A stretch of 64,000 nucleotides of DNA from assembly GCA_009746045.1 (NCBI GenBank), contig RPFO01000027.1:1870202-1934201 (forward strand), written 5' to 3'. A program made the translations under genes and the position numbers. Every line of letters starts with the position of its first letter. Position 1 is the first letter of the stretch. This DNA comes from Mesostigma viride (Eukaryota; Streptophyta; Mesostigmatophyceae; Mesostigmatales; Mesostigmataceae). This document shows positions 32,653 through 42,044 of the stretch, piece after piece. Below the pieces are notes generated by a model. The model was given only the letters and a program-made list of their open reading frames with translations, did not search any database and was not told where the DNA came from.

Positions 32653-33308
32653 GGGGCATGGTTGCTTGGGTGGCAGGCATTTCCAGGCCAGACCTTATGG
32701 TCATAGCCAGGTTGCCTGATGACATGCTGGTGGAGCTAGGGTCTGCCAAGGTGGCTGATCAGGTCAGGGCTTCATCTGGCATTCTGTTGTCTGCAGTGGA
32801 TTTATCACAACCCATTTGCATGGAGCTGTATGTGGATAGCTCAATGGACAGCAGGCAGGTCTCCAAGGTCAGGGGCAGGGCTGCAGGGCTCTTTGTGCTC
32901 AGACAGGAAGGCCTGGGGAGTTTGGTGAGCTGGTTTAGTCGCCTGCACAAACGGGTGGCTGTCAGCAGTGATGTGGCAGAATGCAGGGCTATTTGTGAAG
33001 GCATTCACACAAGCCTTTATCTGAAGGAGTTGCTTCATCAGATGACTTCTAACACTCCTTGGCCACTTCAGGTTACCACTCTTCTAAAAACAGACTCCAT
33101 GGGGATGGTGCAGTTTGTGCACAGGCAGATGGCCAGAAGTAGGGACTTGGATTATCTCCTTCTTAAGGAGTTGTCCTCCTTGGCCAATATTGAGCATATC
33201 CCTGGGGTTGACAATCCTGCTGATGCTTTGACCAAGCTAGTGCAGAAGGCAGCAGTGCAATACAAGGTTCTTCAGTCTCTGATGGACCCATCTCAGCAAG
33301 CTGTCTAA
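32550..33308 (+). CDS. pol: RNase H domain (Copia-like copy B)
   Basis: The open frame runs from the seven-G run; its first ATG is at 32565 (247 codons). It is recognised by YVDSSMDS, SWFSRLHKRVAVSSDVAECRAICEG, LKTDSMGMVQ and the conserved end HIPGVDNPADALTK, typical of Copia RNase H. It would degrade RNA in RNA:DNA hybrids during cDNA synthesis. The frame is reached from RT by a -1 slip on G GGG GGG or by restoring one lost G. Both copies have the same offset. Confidence 0.87.
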   Translation, partial: GGEWRMLLVGGNDYQETLISKLPPTITQALCPMVRGMVAWVAGISRPDLMVIARLPDDMLVELGSAKVADQVRASSGILLSAVDLSQPICMELYVDSSMDSRQVSKVRGRAAGLFVLRQEGLGSLVSWFSRLHKRVAVSSDVAECRAICEGIHTSLYLKELLHQMTSNTPWPLQVTTLLKTDSMGMVQFVHRQMARSRDLDYLLLKELSSLANIEHIPGVDNPADALTKLVQKAAVQYKVLQSLMDPSQQAV

Positions 33309-34237
33309 GCTGGTGCATGGTTATAGGGCATTGGAGAGCAGATTGTGTGGTAGTGTCAGCATTGTGACTGGCATAATACCTGTATTTTAGTCTGTACTAA
33401 GGCTCATGGACCATGGTACACTCACTCTGATTTTAATCAGGATACAGCCAGGTTTTGGCTGGGGTTCATGCTGTTGACTACACAAGGTTGACAGGTCCAT
33501 TACAGACCATGTATTCTATTTTAAAAGAAATGTATATTTGTACATACTTCTCACAATGGTCTGGGAACCTTTATTCTGGGGTTTATAGGGCGGGGTTCGA
33601 TTCCCTGGTATTATGTTTCTACAAGCTGGCCTGTTCAGGTGTTTGCCTGTTCAGACTTCCCTAGTTCCCCAGGGCAGGATTTAATTGTTGCCTATGTGTT
33701 TCATTTTGTCATTTGTTTGCTGTGGCAGTTTACCATCTGGCAAGTAGACGGGCGCCGTAAGACGGGCGCCAATAGACCCCTGTTGAGAGAATGACAGGCA
33801 AACTATTGTAATACGCCTTACTTTGTCAAGTGGTATTTTAATTGTCATGGATTTATTGTACTTATATTGAATATGTACTGGGTTTTATGGGATTAGTATC
33901 TGGGATTAATGTAACTCACCGCCAGAAGGTCATTGTACTGGAGGCTCTACCGAGGTGATGGGATTAATTCCTGGAGAAGACCTCATAGAATTAACCTGTA
34001 TGTATTTAATTTTGTGTGCTTCTAATATCTGGTGGTACTCTGTAATGCCACTTCCATAGGTTTTATCCATTTCTCATGAAATGGTTTTCCCTGTGGCAGA
34101 TCTGTTTCTTTTCCAGTTCCTTAAAAGAAAGGGCTGGGGGAATGGCAATGGCCATTAAAGACATCTGTTCAAGCTTCAAGCTGGAGTGAAGGACATTTCA
34201 AGCTACTTCAAGGGTCCCTGGCAGGGGATGTGATCCC
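33309..34237 (+). other. 3' untranslated region of Copia-like copy B
   Basis: About 0.93 kb between RNase H and the polypurine tract. No ORF of note, and no envelope-like coding region. Confidence 0.6.
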
Positions 34238-34257
34238 TAAAGAAAAGAAGGGATTGG
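34238..34257 (+). promoter_or_regulatory. Polypurine tract
   Basis: AAAGAAAAGAAGGGA directly upstream of the 3' LTR, the expected primer site for plus-strand cDNA synthesis. Confidence 0.75.
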
Positions 34258-34874
34258 AGTTAACGTAAAGGATTTACGTTAGATGGATAGAGATTGTTAC
34301 GCTCTTTCCAACGGCACCTTGAACGCCTCATTTGGTTAAGGAACGTAAAAGTTATGACGTTTCCTAGGCTGTGCCGACAGTACCCGGCGCGCCACTGTGG
34401 GCGCGTACGGACACAGGATGTACAAGTGTCACTTTGATAGTCCGCAGGACGTTGACAGGACTTGTACAGGACTTGATGGTCAATTGATAGGTAGGCGCAC
34501 TGTAGCGCGCCAGGACCTATGAGACAATTGATGCTGACTAGTGTACGGATAGGTCCACAGGACTAGCCGTATGGACAATTGATAGATCTGCGCGCCAAAG
34601 GCGTGCCAGAGTCTGTGTAATCAATTGATTGACAGTTCAGCTGTGACAGTGCAGCTGAATACTTGGACGCGTCCCTAGCAAGCTATATGAGTGACTTGGT
34701 CACACCGGGACGCTAGTTCTTGCGTGCACGTTCTCTTGGCACTGCGACTCTGTCGCCTGTGCTGCGTGCAGTCTTGGAAGTGACGTGACTTACGTCTGTG
34801 TTTCCTGATTATTAATAAAGGCAACTTCCTGCAAGAACCATGGCGGAATTCGTGGCATTCTTACCCTCACAACT
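34258..34874 (+). repeat. 3' LTR of Copia-like copy B
   Basis: 617 bp, same termini as the 5' LTR. Visible differences lie near 34679, 34747 and 34753. It is followed by the second GGGGG of the TSD. Confidence 0.92.
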
Positions 34875-35475
34875 GGGGGGGCCACGTGAGGTGTCTACCT
34901 GGTTGGTGCGAGCTAAGTGCCCTACTAGCTGCAGGCGCCGCTGCTTAATGGTGCTGGTGATATATGGCATGCCCTGGTACAGGTCCTCATTGCGGACATG
35001 AGCAGCATATCCTACTCTGAAAATGGAACGCAGCATGTTGGTGACCGCGCCGTCCAGCTTGCGGGCCAGGTCGGCGGTGAGGGTCCACGTCTCGGCCCCA
35101 TACGTGACGGAACAGGAAGGACGAGGACCTTGAACAGGTCCTGTTTCTCGATCTTGCCCAGGGGCTTGCGCCACAAGGCCCGGTACTGGCGTAAAGCGTG
35201 CCAGGCGAGGGAGATGCGATGGTCCACATCAACCTCGCAGCTGGAGAGCAGGCTGCCCAGCAGCTTGACGCGGTCCCGATACAGGACTCGAGAGCCGTCG
35301 AGGAGATAGAGGGGTGGCGGTGAGTGGGTGAGCCCAACCGCCAGGGCCTCTGTCTTCTTGCTGACCTCAAGCCCCACTGCACGGGCCTCGATACTGAGCC
35401 AGGCAGTCAAGCCATGTCTGCACGTGCCCAGTGTCCTCGAAGAGGGTGGTGTCGTCTGCGTAGATGGCCTGGCAT

Positions 35476-37205
35476 AGGCTAGGTTTGCCGCGTCAACCTT
35501 CAGACGCCGCGCCGGTCCAGGTACCTTTTGTACACTTTCGTACTGAAATGAAGTAAAACTAACCAAATCGTACTACAGATTTTGCCAGTCAGATGGCACT
35601 CGTGGCCCGTGGGGATGTGCCATCACTGCCATGCCATGCCAGCCCGTGACCCATGGTCCGCTAGGCCTTTTTTGGCACTTTTTGACCCCTGAAAATGAAA
35701 AAAATCATAACTCATAGACTACAACTCCAAATACCCTCAACCCAGGTGCCAGGAATATCTACACTTTAAGGGCTTTTAGAATATGCAATAACATCTTGAG
35801 TCCAGCAAGTAGTTTGGAAGATATTAGCTGTCAAAGTTGTCTAAAAGACGGTCTTTTTCAGGCAAGAAAAAGTGAACCTACCCCTATAATCCAGGGCAGG
35901 GTTTCAAACATCATTTTAATGATTGGATAATTTCAATTGATAGTCCAGGGGTCCCCAACCGAGGGGGGTGCACTCAGAAATGCATTCTGACCATGGCACC
36001 ACGCTCATATTGACACTCATATTGCTCATATGGGTATGCGTCAAAACGCGCTTGTAAACAGGTCTTTATGGCATGCAACACAAATATGCAGTATAACAAG
36101 CAACAAAAGACAGCCAAAAGTGCTGGAATACAAACACGTTGCCTACCTGCACTAACGGAATGATATACTCCAAAGACATGCCACAAACTGGGCACTTTCA
36201 GGGCTAATACCACCCTCTACAGCAGGTATGGAAGCTTGATGAACGGTACACTAATAAACTCGTGAAATGTAATGGATGGAAGACGTATTCCGCTGCAAAC
36301 AACACGCAAAAACGTGGCCGTACCTGGCTCGATCACGACCTTTCCGGATTCTGCTGGCCGGGACCCTCATATCTCACACATACTAATGCTATACAGGCAT
36401 AGGCCGCCATATCCGCATCATGCATGCATCTGCCATTATTACCGTGTTGATGTTCCGTGCATAGATGGCCTATAAACGCATCCGCAAGCCCAGGAAATGG
36501 TGCAGCGGATGTCCCGTAATAAACAGGATGCTCGGGCTGGCGCAGACAGCCCGGCCATAAGGAGAAAATCGAAAGACGATACGCTATGGCCCATCTGGCA
36601 CTGACGACCAAGACGGCAGTATTTTCCCACCTGTATTTTCCCAATCCTGAAAATCTGGCCATGCCTGACTTACGAAAATCACGCATCACCATTCTGAGCA
36701 ACATTCTGAACCGTTTCTAGCCGCGAGACGCAAAATTTCCTTGCTAACGGCACGTTGGCAGCCATATCTCGTTACGCGCGCGCGCGAGTGAAAATTTCCC
36801 GCCAAAGTCACGTGATAATTTCCTTTCCTGGGCTATATTTTACAGGCTATGGCGAATTAGCCCCCCAACCCTATACTTTTTCTGAATGCTCACGAGTTCC
36901 TGGACACGTTGGACCACTTGCTGCCGTCACATCTGGCGCGGCGCTCCCGGAAATTCGCGAAATGTGACGGGTACCAAAACTGGGTGCTGTAGCACCCAGT
37001 TTACGGACCATGAGCGACGTAGGCGAGACGTAGGGACAAAATGATAGTGCAGCCATGAGCCAAGGCAATAATGAAGGCAATGCAATGTGTTGTCGATGCT
37101 GGAAGCAATTCGCCCGCTGCTAGCGAACGCCATTGTAGTACAAGCGGCGACGACTGAAACCCTGGACTTGACCGGACGTTCTCAGGCTGAAGACGACGCG
37201 CTGTT
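35476..37205. other. Unassigned region
   Basis: About 1.7 kb with no recognised gene. A short palindrome (CTGGGTGCTGTAGCACCCAG) is at about 36980. A possible relic reading (MLEAIRPLLANAIVVQAATT...) spans about 37097-37255 and ends in a stop. I cannot assign either. Confidence 0.4.
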
Positions 37206-37243
37206 TGATTCCGTCCTGTCAGCCGCGGGGAAAAAGGCTGGTT

Positions 37244-37655
37244 CTAACCCTGTATAGCTCCATCGTCGACCCAAACCGGCACTGGGAATGGCGAGGTCAA
37301 AGAACCGAGTGCTATCCCGGGCCAAAAAACAAGCGGAAGCTGCAGTACGAGGAATCTGGCGATGGAATCAAGCCCGCCTTTGAGCCCGACCCCGAGGACG
37401 ACCCCATCCGTGATGAACCTGGTGATTCCGCCACAGGAAAGGGAGCCACTGGATCCTGCAGAACCGGATCCGCGGAGGCTGGAGGACCGTCCAGTCCTCC
37501 GGATCCCCCCGGACCGGGCGTAGCGCAGACCAGTCAGGACGGGCCACTTGGGCGTGGCGCTCGGGGGCATGGAACCGGAGCCGAATGGTCGCACGCACCA
37601 ACCGGTGGTCAGAGCACACCGTGGGTGGGTCGAACACTCGGGTATCCATGCACAA
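37244..37655 (-). pseudogene. LINE APE-type endonuclease C-terminal fragment
   Basis: The minus-strand frame reads DTRVFDPPTVCSDHRLVRATIRL. SDHRLV is the catalytic Ser-Asp-His motif at the end of APE-like endonuclease domains of LINE ORF2, and the linker after it is Pro/Arg-rich. No RT follows, so this is a fragment of a longer element, probably of the same general family as the YADD fragments nearby. Confidence 0.75.
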
Positions 37656-37984
37656 TCATGTCCACATGTTAATTGAAGTGCAAGCTACATCACCATTTGC
37701 GGTAAAAAAGAAATTAAAGGAAATGCTCGGGTGGGGGGAACCAGTTGATGACAAGGGGAATCATGACAAGAGCAGACCATGCATCTATTTTGGCAAGGCA
37801 CGTGAAGCCCAGCCACAAGCTGAACTTTTCCGGCATGATAGGATATTTGCTGAATCCTGAGGAGGACAGTGGCTTTGCCATGTTGTATTGCCATGATATT
37901 GATGAGCAGGAGAAAGAGGGTGGCCGTATAGAATATTTATTGCACCAGTCGCCCACCCTGAAGGGCAGATATCGTGTTGCCTGA
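37648..37984 (+). pseudogene. Possible HUH-endonuclease relic, frameshifted
   Basis: The reading frame from about 37648 contains NHVHMLIEVQATSPF, with an H-hydrophobic-H pattern followed by hydrophobics as in HUH nucleases, then VKKKLKEMLGWG. A second frame continues with SHKLNFSGMIGYLLNPEEDSG, reminiscent of the Tyr-containing segment of Rep/HUH proteins, although YLLN lacks the usual Lys. The order and spacing suggest a single decayed protein with one frameshift, cut on its 5' side by the LINE fragment. Recognition is by motif only and weak. Confidence 0.3.
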
Positions 37985-38325
37985 CTGCATATAACCTGCT
38001 AGCTAGACCGTGCTGCAGTATATTGGTACAAGTATCACAACAACATTAGCCTGAGGCCTAGCCTCATCAAGACGCTGGCACACATGTTAAAGACATGGCG
38101 ATATTCACTAGATGCCCGATTTTTGGTGGGCAAGGGTCTTGACTATCCACGCGTGCAAGCTGCCTTTGAGACATGTCATGGTAGAACCCGGCCGCGCGCG
38201 GCAGGGCCGCCACCCGTGGACTTTTCGTGATAGACTCGGCATGGACATGTGCTACACTAGACGTGACGGGCTCACACCCGGGCAGCCTCCTGGTTTGTCT
38301 GTAATATGGAGGCAGATGGTGCGCA

Positions 38326-40296
38326 CGAGCCACGAGGTAGCCATGGCTGACGGCGGAGCTCATAACTTTCACGTTTGGGCACCAAATTCGGCCGTGAATA
38401 TCACAATCGCTTCGTCTTTCTAAGACGCACACGCTGATATAATTTCCCAAAGCTATTACGCAATATACGATGAGCAAACGCCTTTCGACGCAACGCAGCC
38501 TGGCGGCTGCGCTCGGCACTGAAAATACGCCTGCAGCTTCGGCTGCAGCTTCGCCCACCGGCCCAGATGGCAACGGTGACACTAGTCGTGCGCTGGTGCT
38601 CGCCCAGCCTCCCGGGCTCGCCTCGCCCTCTGCATCGCCTGAACCTAAGCGCAGTCGCTCTGCTGAGCCGCCCTGGGAAGAGACCTCCTTTGACGTCAAC
38701 AGCTCCGGCTTCTGGCAACGCAGCCCCGGTTGCTTCATGGAAGACGTGTTTCACGGCAATCACGCCTCGCTTCTAGCCCTGTGCGTGTACCTCACGTCCC
38801 ACAACCGTGGCCGCTGGCCTGGTGACGGCAAGCTTGTCGACCCCGCCGAGGCTCTCCCAATCATTCACCGCATGAGTCGCCCCAAGCTCCAACGCTTCGC
38901 CCTCTGCTCCCTTGTTGGACGCTCCGAATCCGAGATCTGGGCTTCCCAACCGCCCCCCCCCACCTTCCCCACCGAAGCCACCATCCGCACCCTCCTCAAG
39001 GAAGCTTTCGAGCAGCATGTGACCCCTCTTGCCGCAGATGTGGCGGCACTTGGCGGCACGCTGGCTGCTGAGCTCCCCACCATCCCCACCGCCACCGCCA
39101 CCCTCCTCGCCTCCACCTCCCCCCCCCCCTCCGCCTCCACCGACTCCATCACCGCCCAGCTCCGCGACATCGACCAGCGCCTCAAGGATAATGCCATCGC
39201 TATCGAGGTTCTGCAGAACACCGCAGGCCTCACCGCCCAGGCGGTGAAGGACATTGCCGCCAAGCCAGCCCCGGCTGGCCTGGCCGGCGATGCTCCTCCC
39301 ATCACCACCTGGGCGGACATGCTTAAGCAACATACCACCTCCACCACCTCCGCCGTCGCAGCCCAGCTTCAACGGCAGACGCTTGACCTCCGCGAGGAGG
39401 CCGAGCTCGCCAAGCGCAGCCTCAACGTCATTGTCAAGAATCTCAAGATGGAGGAAGGTGAGAATTCCGAGAAGCTTGCGCGTGCTTTTGAGAGAGAAAT
39501 CCTTGATCGCATGGGCCTTACTGGTGAGATCGAGCTGGCCGCCCACCGCCTTCCCCGCGCGCGGGGTAAGGCCGGGCCGCCCCCGCTCCTTCTCACCTTT
39601 AAGACCCCGGCGGACAAGATTTCTTTTCTCAGACGCCGCAAGCGGCTCGAGAAGACTCTCTTCACCCTTGACGACGACTTGACCCTGGCACAGCAACAAC
39701 GGCGACGGGAGCTATGGCCGATCTACCTCCAGCTCCGGCAGACCAAGGCGGGCCAGCCGGTGTACTGGAAGGGGGCGGCCATCTACGTCGGCCACAAGCC
39801 CTGGCAAGCGACCCCCTCGACCACCGCGGCCCCAGCAACTCCAGCCCCAGCCTAGGGGAATACAGCAGTGTAGACTAGTTAGACAGTGGCCTTGTACATG
39901 CCCGCCTACTACAGGCACTATACCAGCTGAGGCCTAGCCTTTTTAGTCATGTACATGTGTGCCTATGATGTGCCACACTCCAGACGATGCCTAGCCTTAT
40001 TTAGTAATGTTGTGCCCATGCAGGGAGTCACTCTCTGCTGAGAAGCCATGCCATAGCTCTTGTATAGCCATGATGATCTTCCCCCTCACAGGCATGCTCC
40101 CCCCTTACCCGGGCATAGCGTGATAGACCATGAGGGTGCGGGTGCCCTGGTGCACCTAGAGCAAGTGTTGTTTACATTCCCACCCTTGCAGGAAGTAGCT
40201 TAGAATGTATTATAGGCTCATATGCCCCTTCTCAGGGCTATGTGCTACATATACTCCCAACGGAGTTATGTTCCTAATTAATTAATTAATTAATTA
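38326..40296 (+). mobile_element. ORF1-only non-LTR element (half-LINE), copy 1, intact
   Basis: 1971 bp with a 10-bp TSD, ATGGTGCGCA, at 38316-38325 and 40297-40306. It consists of a 5' UTR of about 145 bp, one ORF1-like gene, a 3' UTR of about 400 bp, a stem-loop ACTCC-CAAC-GGAGT (40253-40266) and an (AATT)n tail. There is no ORF2. It sits in the same orientation as its LINE host, inside ORF2 codons. It must rely on RT supplied in trans, comparable to mammalian HAL1. Confidence 0.9.
38470..39855 (+). CDS. LINE ORF1p-like RNA-binding protein
   Basis: 461 residues, apparently intact. The N-terminus is Ala/Ser/Pro-rich with a basic patch (EPKRSRS). A middle coiled-coil-like stretch (SITAQLRDIDQRLKDNAIAI, LQRQTLDLREEAELAKRSLN) is followed by an RRM-like region, NVIVKNLKMEEGEN...AHRLPRARGKAGPPPLLLTF, and a C-terminal basic domain, KISFLRRRKRLEKTLFTLDD, RRRELWPIYLQLRQ, ending VYWKGAAIYVGHKPW. 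The order coiled coil, RRM, CTD is that of L1 ORF1p, which trimerises and coats element RNA in cytoplasmic RNPs. At least three other copies lie in this window. Confidence 0.82.
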   Translation: MSKRLSTQRSLAAALGTENTPAASAAASPTGPDGNGDTSRALVLAQPPGLASPSASPEPKRSRSAEPPWEETSFDVNSSGFWQRSPGCFMEDVFHGNHASLLALCVYLTSHNRGRWPGDGKLVDPAEALPIIHRMSRPKLQRFALCSLVGRSESEIWASQPPPPTFPTEATIRTLLKEAFEQHVTPLAADVAALGGTLAAELPTIPTATATLLASTSPPPSASTDSITAQLRDIDQRLKDNAIAIEVLQNTAGLTAQAVKDIAAKPAPAGLAGDAPPITTWADMLKQHTTSTTSAVAAQLQRQTLDLREEAELAKRSLNVIVKNLKMEEGENSEKLARAFEREILDRMGLTGEIELAAHRLPRARGKAGPPPLLLTFKTPADKISFLRRRKRLEKTLFTLDDDLTLAQQQRRRELWPIYLQLRQTKAGQPVYWKGAAIYVGHKPWQATPSTTAAPATPAPA

Positions 40297-40433
40297 ATGG
40301 TGCGCAAGGATAGATGGCAAGTAGTGATGAAGGAGACCACCCCCAAGCCTGTGGGGGCTCCGCGTGTAACCAAGTATGGCATTCATAGCGATTCGGGCCG
40401 CGGTGCCCACACCCCTGTAACTAGGACCTAGAT

Positions 40434-41645
40434 TAATTAATTAATTAATTAGGAACATAACTCCGTTGGGAGTATATGTAGCACATAGCCCTGAGAAGGG
40501 GCGTATGGGCCTATAATACATTCTAAGCTACTTCCTGCAAGGGTGGGAATGTAAACAACACTTGCTCTAGGTGCACCAGGGCACCCGCACCCTCATGGTC
40601 TATCACGCTATGCCCGGGTAAGGGGGGAGCATGCCTGTGAGGGGGAAGATCATCATGGCTATACAAGAGCTATGGCATGGCTTCTCAGCAGAGAGTGACT
40701 CCCTGCATGGGCACAACATTACTAAATAAGGCTATGCATCGTCTGGAGTGTGGCACATCATAGGCACACATGTACATGATTAAATAAAGCGCGGGGCTTA
40801 GCTGGGATAGTGCCTCTAGGAGGCGTACATGTACATGGCCACGGTCTATCTATTCTGCACTACTACTGCTGTATTCCCCTAAGCTGGGGCGTCTGGAGTC
40901 GCTGGGGCCGCGGGGGGGGGGGGGTCGCCTGCCAGGGCTTGTGGCCGACGTAGATGGCCGCCCCCTTCCAGTACACCGGCTGCCCCGCCTTGGTCTGCCG
41001 GAGCTGGAGGTAGGTCGGCCATAGCTCCCGTCGCCGTTGTTGCTGCGCCAGGGTCAAGTCGTCATCAAGGGTGAAGAGAGTCTTCTCGAGCCGCTTGCGG
41101 CGTCTGAGAAAAGAAATCTTGTCCGCCGGGGTCTTAAAGGTGAGGAGGAGCGGGGGCGGCCCTGCCTTACCCCGCGCGCGGGGAAGGCGGTGGGCAGCCA
41201 GCTCTATCTCACCGTTAAGGCCCATGCGACCAAGGATTTCTCTCTCAAACGCACGCAAAAGCTTCTCGGAATTCTCACCTTCCTCCATCTTGAAGTTCTT
41301 GACAATGACGTTGAGGCTGCGCTTGGCGAGCTCGGCCTCCTCGCGGAGGTCAAGCGTCTGCCGTTGAAGCTGGGCTGCGACGGCGGAGGTGGTGGAGGTG
41401 GTATGTTGCTTAAGCATGTCCGCCCAGGTGGTGATGGGAGGAGCATCGCCGGCCAGGCCAGCCGAGGCTGGCTTGGCGGCAATGTCCTTCACCGCCTGGG
41501 CGGTGAGGCCTGCGGTATTCTGCAGAACCTCGATAGCAATGGCGTTGTCCTTAAGACGCTGGTCGATGTCACGGAGCTGGGCGGTGATGGCGTCGGAGGT
41601 GGAGGTGGTGGCGGTGGAGGAGGCGAGGAGGGTGGAGGTGGCGGT
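40434..41645 (-). mobile_element. ORF1-only half-LINE, copy 2 (5'-truncated)
   Basis: A reverse-orientation copy lacking the N-terminal part, flanked by the 10-bp TSD GGACCTAGAT at 40424-40433 and 41646-41655, which spans the stop codon of the host LINE. The ORF1-like reading covers the coiled coil to CTD (about 41645-40863). A long C/G run at 40911-40922 changes the C-terminal frame. Together with copy 1 it forms a tail-to-tail inverted repeat with arms of about 1.2 kb and a 137-bp spacer. Confidence 0.88.
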
Positions 41646-41666
41646 GGACCTAGATAGCTTATACCA

Positions 41667-41829
41667 AGGAGACAACCAGCGCAGGCCAGAAGTCGGGAGA
41701 ATCCGGACCATGGTAGCTCGAGCCTGCCGTTATCTTGTCCGCGTGTTCGAGTCGTTCAGGATGATGAAGATGAATGGTGATGGAAATGTGTATCCTTGTG
41801 CATTGAAATTATGGCTGGCTTACGTGTAG
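41667..41829 (-). mobile_element. Short 3'-anchored retroinsertion, 163 bp
   Basis: Inserted in the LINE 3' UTR with a perfect 11-bp TSD, AGCTTATACCA, at 41656-41666 and 41830-41840. Read on the minus strand its 3' end is ...GCGCTGGTTGTCTCCT, the same end as the insertions at 42459-42509 and 59737-59790 and the longer copy at 60174-60520. The common 3' end and variable 5' end indicate 5' truncation by target-primed reverse transcription. Confidence 0.75.
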
Positions 41830-42044
41830 AGCTTATACCATCCATTCCATCCCATGTTCCCCTCCCACTGAGGACTTATGCTCACGTGACGCAGTCACGT
41901 GTCTATTAATTAATTAATTAATGGTAGAACCAAGACTCGGGGAGCATTCATTGTCTGCTGTAGCACGTGGTTTGGAACGCGCTCTCTAATTCAATCCGCG
42001 CGAACGTTTGATAATTTGAGACGGATGAGCTAGAAGCCGTATTC

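Larger units (their letters stand above)
27049..34874 (+). mobile_element. Copia-like LTR retrotransposon, copy B (full length)
   Basis: A 7826-bp element with two 617-bp LTRs, flanked by GGGGG at 27044-27048 and 34875-34879, a 5-bp TSD. It is inserted in LINE ORF2 codons that resume on both sides, which confirms the borders. Order: pre-gag ORF, gag with CCHC, in-frame UGA, integrase, retropepsin-like domain, RT, RNase H, about 0.95 kb untranslated DNA, polypurine tract, LTR. Only about three LTR-LTR differences are visible by eye, implying recent insertion. It carries one private frameshift in the protease. Confidence 0.93.
26604..35465 (-). pseudogene. 5'-truncated LINE ORF2 split by Copia-like copy B
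   Basis: The LINE is visible at 35465-34875 and, beyond the Copia-like element, at 27048-26604. It starts at the YADD box (AIYADDTTLFED) and continues through QRRLQLVGHLARTNQVDT. After the insertion it resumes in RPAQPGRHLLTWAGP, MGGLGLSVIWTKMMDKAKW and a stop near 26780. Its 3' UTR has (GGAT)n and a stem-loop with CAAC loop at 26629-26642, then (AATT)n. A 10-bp TSD, GGCCTGGCAT, brackets it at 26594-26603 and 35466-35475. This defines a full retrotransposition unit with its 3' end. Confidence 0.88.
38189..41920 (+). pseudogene. 5'-truncated LINE ORF2 3' end, host to two half-LINE insertions
   Basis: The LINE pieces are 38189-38325, 40307-40433, 41656-41666 and 41830-41920. Joined, they give GRARQGRHPWTFRDRLGMDMC, GLSVIWRQMVR, KDRWQVVMKETTPKPVGAPR and SDSGRGAHTPVTRT, then a stop (about 40428), and a 3' UTR ending in the perfect stem-loop CACGTGAC-GCA-GTCACGTG (41883-41901) plus (AATT)n. 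An 11-bp TSD, ATGGTAGAACC, is at 38178-38188 and 41921-41931. The intact reading across the first insertion confirms the model. Confidence 0.9.

Noticed and set aside
38773..39699. 308-codon minus-strand ORF opposite the ORF1p-like gene
   Set aside because: Shadow frame of the GC-rich ORF1; Gly-rich with no motif, whereas the plus frame has conserved ORF1p features and TSD-defined context.
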